Shown here: piece after piece, positions 55,851 to 64,000 of the stretch
Position numbering within the stretch: the stretch's first letter is position 1
Layout: every line of letters starts with the position of its first letter
Origin: Hepsetus odoe
Lineage: Eukaryota; Chordata; Actinopteri; Characiformes; Hepsetidae
Length of the DNA: 64,000 bases
Reading direction: 5' to 3'
Assembly (NCBI GenBank): GCA_017165825.1
Contig: CM029374.1
Location: forward strand, 8,576,726-8,640,725
Notes under the pieces: generated by a model
What the model saw: only the letters and a program-made list of their open reading frames with translations
Told to the model about the DNA's origin: nothing
Databases searched by the model: none
Program-made: the position numbers and the translations under genes

Positions 55851-56818
55851 ACAATAAACGTGTGGAAAGCAGGACTTTGTGGGAAACTGTGTTTTCATGT
55901 TGTATTAAATGCATTCTGCATTCTGATTGGCTGTTGTTTGGTACAGAGCTGTTCAGTGAATTACTTTATCAATGTAGAAAAAACCACGAGCTGTGCTCCA
56001 TATTACATGTTAACACTCAAGTATCTTCCTGTAAAGCTGATCAATGTGTGGCAAAAACAAACAGCAGTAAATTACAGTAACTACTGACAAAGTAATTGGC
56101 AACAAGCTGCCGTTTCCATAGAGACCCGAAGTAAGAGAACTAGCTAATACTGACTTTAACAGAGAACCTGCTAACTTTTACAGGAGCATGAACAAGCCTC
56201 CAGTCTGTTAATCAGTCTTTAGGCCATCCTAATTAATTAGTCATTAACATACTTATTGAGATATGTTAATTTGCCAAATAACACATCTGTTGAGTCCAGA
56301 TTAGCTAGTTGTGTTTGCAGGACATTCTGGGTAATGCTAAAACAGTCTGCTTTGTAACCAGAAGGGAGCTTTCAGTGAGACGCTATGCATGTTCAGATCT
56401 GTTGGAGCTTCATGGCAGCATGTATGAAGGTCTGGTTGGTTCTGCAGAAAACCTCCAGAGTCCTGTGGTGCAGCTTGCAGTTGGTCTCCAGGTTCCTCCA
56501 GCAGTATGTGTCTCTGCAGGCTGTTACTGGTCAGTGCTGCCTCATATGGATTTCACAGAGGTCAGTAAAGATGACCACTAAAGATGCAGGTCAGTAGTTC
56601 TTCACCACTCTGAGCTTTCTCCCAGTGCAGAAACCACAGGTCAAGAGCAAAACTGAGCAGGAAGAGCAGGACTGATCCCAGCCGGTCGCAGTGCTGTGTG
56701 AAGAAAAACTATCGAGAACAAATAATGGAAATGGAAACCGTAACAGAGTTTTAAAGCACATATTGCGAAAAAACAGAACAGAAAATGCCATTAAAACTGA
56801 AAATATCAGACTTTTTTT
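55851..56818. other. Unassigned stretch
   Basis: Open frames (for example 55860-56087 and 56309-56581) have no recognisable domain or splice pattern. I see no supported gene. Confidence 0.35.
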
Positions 56819-59500
56819 TTTCATTCATTCATTCATTCATTCATTTTCTTCAGCTTATCCGAGGTCGGGTCGCGGGGGCAGCAGTTCCAGCAGGGATGCC
56901 CAGACTTCCCTCTCTCCGGCCACTTCTTCCAGCTCCTCCGGGCGGATCCCAAGGCGTTCCCAGGCCAGCTGAGAGACATAGTCTCTCCAGCGTGACCTGG
57001 GTCTTCCCCGGGGTCTCTTTCCGGTGGGACGTGCCCGGAACACCTCACAGGGAGGCGTCCAGGGGGCATCCTAATCAGATGCCCGAGCCACCTCATCTGA
57101 CTCCTCTCGATGCGGAGGAGCAGCGGCTCTACTTTGAGCCCCTCCCGGATGACTGAGCTTCTCACCCTATCTCTAAGGGACCCTGCGGAGGAAACTCATT
57201 TCGGCCGCTTGTATTCGCGATCTCGTTCTTTCGGTCACTACCCACAGCTCGTGACCATAGGTGAGGGTGGGAACGTAGATCGAATGGTAAATTGAGAGCT
57301 TTGCCTTCTGGCTCAGCTCCTTCTTCACCATGACGGACCGATGCAGAGCCCGCATTACTGCAGAAGCTGCCCCGATCCACCTGTCGATCTCCCACTCCAT
57401 TTTATCCTCACTCGTGAACAAGATCCCAAGATACTTAAATTCCTCCACTTGGGGCAAGGTCTTACGGGAGTAATCCTGAGAGGGCATTCCACCCTTTTCC
57501 GACTGAGGACCATGGCCTCAGATTTGGAGGTGCTGATTCTCATCCCAGCCGCTTCGCACTCGGCTGCGAACCGATCCAGAGAGAGCTGAAGGTGACGGCA
57601 TGATGAGGCCAACAGGACAACGTCATCTGCAAAAGCAGTGACCCAATCCTGAGCCCACCAAACAGGACCCCCTCAACGCCCTGGCTGCGCCTAGAAATCC
57701 TGTCCATAAAAATTATGAACAGGATCAGTGACAAAGGGCAGCCCTGGCGGAGTCCAACCCTCACCAAGAACAGGTCCGACTTACTGCCAGCAATGCGGAC
57801 CAAGCTCTGACACCGGTTGTACAGGGACCGGACAGCCCTTAGCAGGGAATCCGATACCCCATACTCCCGGAGTACCCCCCACAGGAGCCCCCGAGGGACA
57901 CGGTCAAATGCCTTCTCCAAGTCCACAAAGCACATGTAAACTGGTTGGGCAAATTCCCATGCACCCTCCAGGACCCTGCTAAGGGTGTAGAGCTGGTCCA
58001 CTGTTCCGCAACCTGGACGAAAACCACATTGCTCCTCCTGGATCCGAGGTTCGACTATCCGACGGACCCTCCTTTCCAGGACCCCTGAATAGACTTTCCC
58101 TGGGAGGCTGAGAAGTGTGATCCCTCGATAGTTGGAACACACCCTCCGGTCCCCTTTCTTAAAGAGGGGGACCACCACCCCGGTTTGCCAATCCAGAGGC
58201 ACCGTCCCCGATGTCCATGCGATGTTGCAGAGGCGTGTCAGCCGTGACAGTCCTACAACATCCAGAGCCTTGAGGAACTCTGGGCGGATCTCATCCACTC
58301 CCGGAGCCCTGCCACCAAGGAGCTTTTTGACCACCTTGGCAACCTCGGCCCCAGAGATGGAAGAGTCCACCTCTATGTCCCCAGGCTCTGCTTCCTCCTC
58401 GGAAGGCATGTTGGTGGAATTAAGGAGGTCTTCGGGTGGTGAGGGTAAGGGTGGTGGTGGTCTAGTGGTAGGGTACTTGCCTACGGACCTATGGATCCAG
58501 AGGTCCCCGGTTCGAATCCCACCTCTAGCACTACCACCACTGAGCAAGTGGTGACCCTTAACCCTGAGTTGCTCCAGGGGGACTGTCCCTGTAATTAGGA
58601 AGTCGCTGTAAGTCGCTCTGGATAAGAGCATCTGCTAAATGCCGTAAATGTAAATGTAAATGTAAATGTACTCCCCCCACCAACCCACAACGTCCCGAGT
58701 CGAGGTCAGCAGCGCACCATCCCCACTATACACTGTGTTGACTGTGCACTGTGCACTGTGCACTGCTTTCCCCTCCTGAGATGCCGGATGGTGGACCAGA
58801 ATTTCCTCGAAGCCTCTCCAAACTCCTCCCATGCCCAAGTTTTTGCCTCAGCAACCACCAGAGCTGCATTCCGCTTGTCCTGTCGGTACCTATCAGCTGC
58901 CTCCGGAGCCCCACTGGCCAAAAAGGCCCGGTAGGACTCCTTCTTCAGCTTGATGGCATCCCTCACCACTGGTGTCCACCAACGGGTTCTAGGGTTGCCA
59001 CCGCGACAGGCACCGACCACCTCCCAGCCACAGCTCCGGTCAGCCGCCTTGACAATGGAGGCGCGGAACATAGTCCATTCAGACTCAATGTCCCCCACCT
59101 CCCTCGGGACGTGGTTAAAGCTTTGACGGAGGTGGGAGTTGAAGCTTGTCCTGACAGGGGACTCTGCCAGACGTTCCCAGCAGACCCTCACGATGCGTTT
59201 GGGCCTACCAGGCCTGACCGGCATCCTCCCCACCAACGAAGCCAACTCACCACCAGGTGATGGTCAGTTGACGGCTCCACCCCTCTCTTCGCGGTGTCAA
59301 GACATGGGCCGCCAAGTCGACAACACGACCACAAAATCAATCATCGAACTGCATTTTCAAAGGGTGTCCTGGTGCCAGGTGCATGGACATCCTTATGCCT
59401 GGCTGTAGTGATCGATTATGGACAATCCGTGGCGAGCACAAAGTCCAATAACAAGACACCTCTGGTTCAGACTTTCTCTAGAACGGTTCTACCCTAATTT
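56819..59500 (-). mobile_element. LINE with (ATTC)n tail, decayed (RTE/Rex3-like)
   Basis: The minus strand has the endonuclease end (59480-59245) and a linker ('NPRTRWWTPVVRDAIKLKKE', 59245-58706). The reverse transcriptase has 'YRGITLLSLPGKVYSGVL', 'FVDLEKAFDRVPRGLLWGVL' and 'GLRQGCPLSLILF' (58390-57540). The C-terminal region has 'FKYLGILFTSEDKMEWEIDR' and 'MRWLGHLIRMPPGRLP' (57487-56833). It ends in an ATTC tetranucleotide tail (56822-56846). The catalytic FADD box is lost by frameshift, and a SINE (58450-58670) interrupts the coding region. Confidence 0.87.
58450..58670 (+). mobile_element. tRNA-derived SINE (family 2), full copy
   Basis: 'GGTGGTGGTCTAGTGGTAGG' head, 'GGTTCGAATCCC' B box and tail 'GATAAGAGCATCTGCTAAA' followed by four TGTAAA repeats. 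It is inserted in the antisense LINE between its linker and reverse transcriptase. Confidence 0.92.
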
Positions 59501-59509
59501 TTACAATGG

Positions 59510-60110
59510 TGCTGGATGGAGTTGGTGCTTGACTGGATTGTCCTTCTGTCTTCCCTCCAGACCAATCCTCCCACCATATCCTCTTCATTTATTTCCACGA
59601 GCTGCTGGTGAACTTCCTGCAATGGCTAAGCAGTCTCCATAGCCGTTCCTGCCCATTATTAAGTGTGAAGCTGCTGGATATTCAACTGGAGGTTAGTGAC
59701 CTTTCAACCCCCAGCAGAGGTTCACGCCGTGTTGTCACCTGCTCTCACCTGCTCGACTCTCCTTTATCTCTCTTTAAAGTAAAAGTGACCCTCAGTCACC
59801 CTCAGTACTGAACGTCCCTCTGTCTCTCACTAAGGGAACTGAAGACACTGAGGACTTCTTGTGTTCTAGCTTTGCTCTCCAGTGTCGACCGGGAGGATGG
59901 GTTTCCCAGTCTTGGTTCCTCTGGTTCTTTCTCTCTCTGTCAGAGGGAGTTTTTCTTGCCACTGTCGCCTCTGGCTTGCTCACTGGGGGCTCAAACCCAG
60001 ATTTCTGTAAAACTGCTTCGTGAAAATGTCTTTCTTACTGTCTCTGTCAAATGTCTTTGCTTTGCTGCTAAATAAGTGAATTATATGTAAATTGATCTTA
60101 CTTTTGAGAT
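59510..60110 (+). mobile_element. LINE 3' UTR fragment
   Basis: It carries text typical of fish L2-like LINE 3' ends, such as 'GGATGGGTTTCCCAGTC' and 'GTTTTTCTTGCCACTGTCG'. No reverse transcriptase frame remains. Confidence 0.6.
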
Positions 60111-60243
60111 GGTTTGTCCACTTTATTCAAATGACTTTCACTCTCCGGTTCACACATCTAATTTCAGGATGTTAAGATGAAAAAGGAACCCAATCTAAAC
60201 AGGTAAAACAGTCATTTACATCCCTCAGTAATTCTAATAGAGT

Positions 60244-60247
<4 letters not shown>

Positions 60248-60285
<38 letters not shown>
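60248..60285. repeat. (TA)n microsatellite
   Basis: An uninterrupted TA dinucleotide tract. Confidence 0.97.
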
Positions 60286-60288
<3 letters not shown>

Positions 60289-60616
60289 ACAAAATCACTC
60301 AACCAGGACTGTTCTCGATACAGAAACCCATAAAAACACCAGACGTGGATCTCAGGAGAAAGAATGAAACCATGGAAATGGTTGGAAATGAGCTTTTAAA
60401 CATAAACTGCACCGACTTTTACTGGAATAAAGGGACATATTTGCACCACTGAAGTGTGAAACTAAAACTAAAAGGCGGAGAGTGGAGGTGAACTGAGGAA
60501 ATGAGATTTAAATGATAAAAGAGTAAAGACGATGGTTTATTATGTTTTCTAAATAAAAGTTGGGAAGACCACAAGACCACAAGACCACAGTGACCACATT
60601 TCCCTGACTCACATTG

Positions 60617-60690
60617 CAGAAAGTGAAAAAAGTGAAAGTGACAACCCTTGTCATTGCAAGGTCACAGCACAGCACACGTGAACCACAACG
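60617..60690 (-). mobile_element. tRNA-derived SINE (family 1) 3' fragment
   Basis: The minus-strand tail 'CATTGCAAGGTCACAGCACA' directly abuts the start of the plus-strand LINE at 60690. Confidence 0.8.
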
Positions 60691-62075
60691 ACACCGTGTC
60701 CTTTGACACTGTGACCCACTGGATCCTCCTGACCACTCTCTCCAATCTGGGGATTGCTGGTAAAGCCTGGCAGTGGTTCTACTCATACCTACAGGATCGA
60801 CAATACCAAGTGTCATGGCAGGGCCATCGGTCCACTCCACGAAATTTGACAACTGGCGTTCCCCAAGGATCTGTTCTCGGTCCCCTTCTGTTTTCTCCAT
60901 ATACTGGCATTCTGGGGAAGGTAATACTCTCTCATGGCTTCTCCTATCATCCTTATGCAGATGACACCCAACTTACCCTCTCTTTTCCCACCTATGGTCT
61001 CTTCCCGAATCTCTAACTGCCTTTCTGACATCTCTGCATGGATGACAGCTCACCACCTCAAGCTCAACCCTAACAAGACTGAGCTTCTCTACCTGGAAGG
61101 CCATCAAACACCGTGACAGGACCTTCACATCTCCTTTGGCGGTTCACTTCTCGTCCCATCTAGAACTGCTTGGAATCTTGGTGTCACTTTCGACAATGAG
61201 CTCTCCTTTTCCTCTCATGTTCTAAATCTTTCTAGGTCCTGCTGACACCTTCTCTTCAACATTAGAAAAATCCGTCCTTTCCTCACCACCCAGGCAACCC
61301 AGCTACTGCTCCAGTCCCTGGTCTTCTCAAAACTGGACTACTGCAACTCTCTTCTGGCAGATCTTCCACTGAAGGCCACGAGGCCTCTACAACTGATTCA
61401 AAACGCTGCTGCAAGACTCGTCTTCAACCATCCCAAGTTCTCTTCTTCTACTCCTTTGCTGCAGGTTTTACACTGGCTTCCAGTGGCTGCTCGTATCAGG
61501 TTTAAAACTTTAACTCTTGCTTACAAGGCTACTAACAGCCTTGCACCAAGTTACCTGACTGGCCTAATCAAACACTGTGTCTCTTCCTGTCCTCCCAGAC
61601 TATCAAGCACTGCTCGTCTTGAACCCCCACCGTTGAAAAAATAGGAAGACATGCATCAAGACTCTTCTCAGTTCTGGCCCCTCAGTGGTGGAACGAACTC
61701 CCCCGATGATCAGAACAGCTGAGTCCTTTGCTGTCTTCAAACGTCGATTAAAGACCTACCTGTTTATGGAATTTCTCAGGGAATAACCCTCCCAAACCAT
61801 CCACTCTCCTACCTTTGCTCCTACTTTTCCTTAAACCTCTACTCTCTCTTTGCTGTAAAAAAAAAAAAAAAAAAAAAAGTGTGTAGGGTATATACTTGTC
61901 ACAAGGGCACTTAGTTTATTACTTGTTGTAATAAACAAGTAACTTGGTTGTAATAGCTAATCAGCAGTTGCTGATCTGAGCTGGTTATGATGATCTAATG
62001 TGGAAACAAAGCACTTTTGTAAGCCGCTCTGGATAAGAGAGTCTGCGAAATGCCCTAAATGTAAATGTAAATGAT
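60690..62075 (+). mobile_element. L2-like LINE, 3' half
   Basis: The plus strand has reverse transcriptase motifs in order: 'SFDTVTHWILLTTLSNLG', 'TGVPQGSVLGPLLFSPY' and 'HPYADDTQLTLSFP' (with the catalytic YADD). 'HHLKLNPNKTELLYL', 'LDYCNSL' and 'LHWLPVAARIRFKTLTLAYK' follow. Frameshifts near 61110 and 61650 and a poly-A run (61857-61878) break it. The 3' end 'CTCTGGATAAGAGAGTCTGC' then TGTAAA repeats equals the tail of SINE family 2. Confidence 0.9.
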
Positions 62076-62212
62076 GAAGAATTTCAATATATTCTATTTA
62101 GCACCCACGGTGGACATGTCGGTTGAGTCTGTGGAGATCATGTTAACTGAACACGAATTCATGCATGCTTACAACGTAATAAAACACATGTGTACGGGTG
62201 AGCTTTTAAATG

Positions 62213-62760
62213 TATTCAAATTCAAATTCAATTTATTCTTGTATAGCGCCTTTTACAACAAAGTTGCCCCAAGGCACTTTACATTGGTGGTAGTAATAGA
62301 TGTTAAAGCCAGACGACTACGAAGGAGAGGAACCTAAAAAACTCCACTATGTGGAGAAAAAAAACCTCTGAGGGTCCAAAGTCAACCGGCTACCCAACCC
62401 CCTTGGGTATACTAACAGTACAAAGTTAGTTTGGTTTTAAACTCCAGGATCAGTGAGGAGTCCCAAGTTTCTTCCAGGTACCGATGAGCCGCCAGGGTCC
62501 CTTGGCGCATCAGATGCATCACACAGACCAGATGGTAGCTCGGCATTGGACTCAGGCGATGACCACAGCGGGCCCCCCCGGACATGTGGGGAGAGAAATG
62601 GAATGAGGGGGTCAGTAGTGAGCAGGATCCAGTAGTGACAGACACAGAAATGAAACAACAGTGCGATGGCATGTACAGCAGCACCAGCGACATTAGTAAT
62701 GGTGCACTATGGTGATTGGTGCGGGTAAGCTAAACTAAAGAAGTAAGTCTTCAGCTGAGA
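62213..62760 (-). mobile_element. LINE 3'-end repeat
   Basis: 62213-62390 matches 54097-54300 ('GCCCCAAGGCACTTTACATT'). The rest up to 62760 reads on the minus strand as the end of an L2-like LINE ('AGCTGAAGACTTACTTC'). Confidence 0.6.
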
Positions 62761-62937
62761 TGTAATACATACATGCAGGTAGTGCAGGTACAGCTCTGTT
62801 CAGATGTACCACGCGGACTGAAGGATGAAGAAGGATCCAGATCAAATCTGATGGGTGAAGATGTGAAATAGGTGATAAGGTCCATTTCATAATTTTTCAT
62901 TGAGATTGGAAAAAACGTCCAATGACCCCCGTCACCG

Positions 62938-63499
62938 GTGTCAGAAGCATCGAAGGAGGAGAGGTGCGATAAGTGTTCCAAGGATGAAGAAATGATCGAG
63001 AGTAATGAGGATGATGCCAAGGTTGATGCTGATGCTGATGATGATGCTGATGAGGATGAGGATGATGATGATGAAGACACAAGAATCATCAACATCATAA
63101 ACGCAACAGAATATCTTTGGGCGAACGGGCTGCATCAGACCTATATCTCTTGGTCGAAACAGGAATGCACAGATAACTTAACACAGGAGGAGGAGGGGAA
63201 GCACAACTGTTATGGTAACGTCCTGAAAGCGCTGATCAAAGTCCTTGGAGAGTGGAAAAGTAAAATTTCCGAGTGCCGAAGAGCTGGGTAAGTTTTTCGA
63301 TTTGAAAAACAAGGAGAGGGTGGTCTGGAAAGTCATGAAATATGTGTTTGAATTGTTTGAACGCTCGACTGGAAATTTCAACACCCCTTGCTTGAGTTTG
63401 AAAAGATTTATGTACAGACCCAGCAAAAACAAAATACCTTCCGAAACGCCTAAGAAAAAAGCAGTGGATGTCATGTGTAAAACTCTGCTGAGTTTATAA
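62938..63499 (+). pseudogene. Acidic protein ORF, probably of a virus-like element
   Basis: 62938-63291 is open for 117 codons with a long Asp/Glu tract ('DDDADEDEDDDDED') then 'YLWANGLHQTYISWSK'. It overlaps 63245-63499 in another frame ('KVKFPSAEELGKFFDLKNKE', 'FELFERSTGNFNTPCLSLKR'). The two look like one protein split by a frameshift near 63245. I do not recognise it. It faces the minus-strand ORFs at 63532-63935 and may belong to the same element. Confidence 0.4.
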
Positions 63500-63531
63500 A
63501 AACTGTCGAAAGCATCTGGGCAAAAACTCTT

Positions 63532-63726
63532 CTAAATTGTTACAGTGCCTGGAAACATCAAGAGTGCTACGAAGATGCTTCTCTGAAGCGGTAGATCCGT
63601 TCTCGCCAAGACATCTTTCATCTCGCGTTTCCACCATTCGCGAATGTCTGGCTTGTAAGAGCTGGGAAATAGCATTTTTTCCATCTGATCTGCAGGTACG
63701 ATGTACATTTTCCGCGTGTGATTCAT
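63532..63726 (-). CDS. Small ORF of a virus-like element
   Basis: 64 codons, starting Met-Asn-His and containing 'RKMYIVPADQMEKMLF' and 'REWWKREMKDVL'. The start codon overlaps the stop of the upstream ORF (ATGA), a compact layout seen in DNA viruses and large viral-type transposons. The function is not known to me. Confidence 0.4.
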   Translation of the reverse strand: MNHTRKMYIVPADQMEKMLFPSSYKPDIREWWKREMKDVLARTDLPLQRSIFVALLMFPGTVTI

Positions 63727-63935
63727 TTTTTTGTAAACAAAGAAATAAAAAATGGTAGAGCCGTGCTGATCAGAGGAAGAATGAATCCTTCGCCTTTTTG
63801 AACCAGTAGTTTTTTAGCACGGAGAGGGAGAGACTTGTCCAACAAGGGTCTCAAATAACACCTTTTCTTCTTTAAACAGTCGTACTGTTTGCATGTGAGA
63901 GGTATGTTCCTGTGGAGAATATTGAGAGGGGAATA
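63723..63935 (-). CDS. Small basic ORF with hydrophobic end, virus-like
   Basis: The minus strand reads an open frame of about 65 codons: basic N-terminal half ('CKQYDCLKKKRCYLRPLL', 'LPLRAKKLLVQKG') and hydrophobic C-terminus ('FILPLISTALPFFISLF'). Small proteins with this basic-plus-hydrophobic plan occur as minor core proteins of adenoviruses and in adintovirus/Polinton-type elements. That link is inference. No start Met was fixed. The stop overlaps the next ORF by ATGA. Confidence 0.4.
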   Translation of the reverse strand, partial: YSPLNILHRNIPLTCKQYDCLKKKRCYLRPLLDKSLPLRAKKLLVQKGEGFILPLISTALPFFISLFTKK

Positions 63936-63970
63936 TTGAGAGGGATTTCACACAGAGATAAAAGACAGTC

Positions 63971-64000
63971 GGGGGCAGCGGTGGCCTAGTTTTTAGGGAG
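63971..64000 (+). mobile_element. tRNA-derived SINE (family 1), start, cut by window edge
   Basis: 'GGGGGCAGCGGTGGCCTAG' is the family 1 head. The rest lies beyond the window. Confidence 0.75.

Noticed and set aside
56309..56581. 90-codon ORF
   Set aside because: No motif, no splice borders, no repeat relation; too little to call a gene.
57728..58554. Plus-strand Pro-rich ORFs
   Set aside because: Antisense of the LINE reverse transcriptase.

Overview
This is vertebrate nuclear DNA, almost certainly from a teleost fish. It has split genes with GT-AG introns and AATAAA signals. It also holds many fish-type repeats: tRNA-derived SINEs, L2-, RTE- and R2-like LINEs, Tc1-like transposons, Gypsy LTRs and an endogenous retrovirus. 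There is no bacterial-type organisation.

The left half (about 4.9-35.4 kb) is a conserved gene block. It runs: the 3' half of NEMF (+, 4877-12594), KLHDC2 (-, 14098-18726), LRR1 (+, 20243-24407), DNAAF2 (-, 25951-28254), and a decayed KLHDC1-like kelch gene (-, 29967-35370). I rebuilt the exons from splice sites and reading phase. Phases are consistent through NEMF, KLHDC2, LRR1 and DNAAF2. KLHDC2 and LRR1 are divergent and share a 1.5-kb promoter region. LRR1 and DNAAF2 are convergent and share a palindromic poly(A) region. The block suits protein quality control and cullin-2 ubiquitin ligases: NEMF is a ribosome quality-control factor, and KLHDC2, LRR1 and KLHDC1 are all cullin-2 receptor families. 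DNAAF2 is a dynein-arm assembly factor with an X-box-like motif in its promoter.

The right half (30-64 kb) is mostly mobile DNA. The main item is a candidate DNA transposon of about 8.2 kb (36001-44234). It has long imperfect terminal inverted repeats, a transposase-like ORF with a 'DATG' motif, and spliced exons for a Ulp1-type cysteine protease. It is riddled with later insertions: a Tc1, an R2-like LINE, SINEs and a Gypsy LTR. At 30.3-33.9 kb a second inverted-repeat pair encloses a Gypsy LTR end, a coiled-coil ORF and a perfect 42-bp palindrome, all inside the dead KLHDC1-like locus.

At 48.1-48.9 kb, five phase-compatible minus-strand exons belong to a gene I cannot name. A sense-oriented, internally deleted endogenous retrovirus (48887-52960) ends 30 bases upstream of the first of these exons. 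From 53 to 62.8 kb there are mainly LINE remnants, SINEs, microsatellites and a Tc1-derived MITE. The last kilobase (62.9-63.97 kb) holds compact ORFs with the look of a virus-derived element. No rRNA, functional tRNA or CRISPR was seen.
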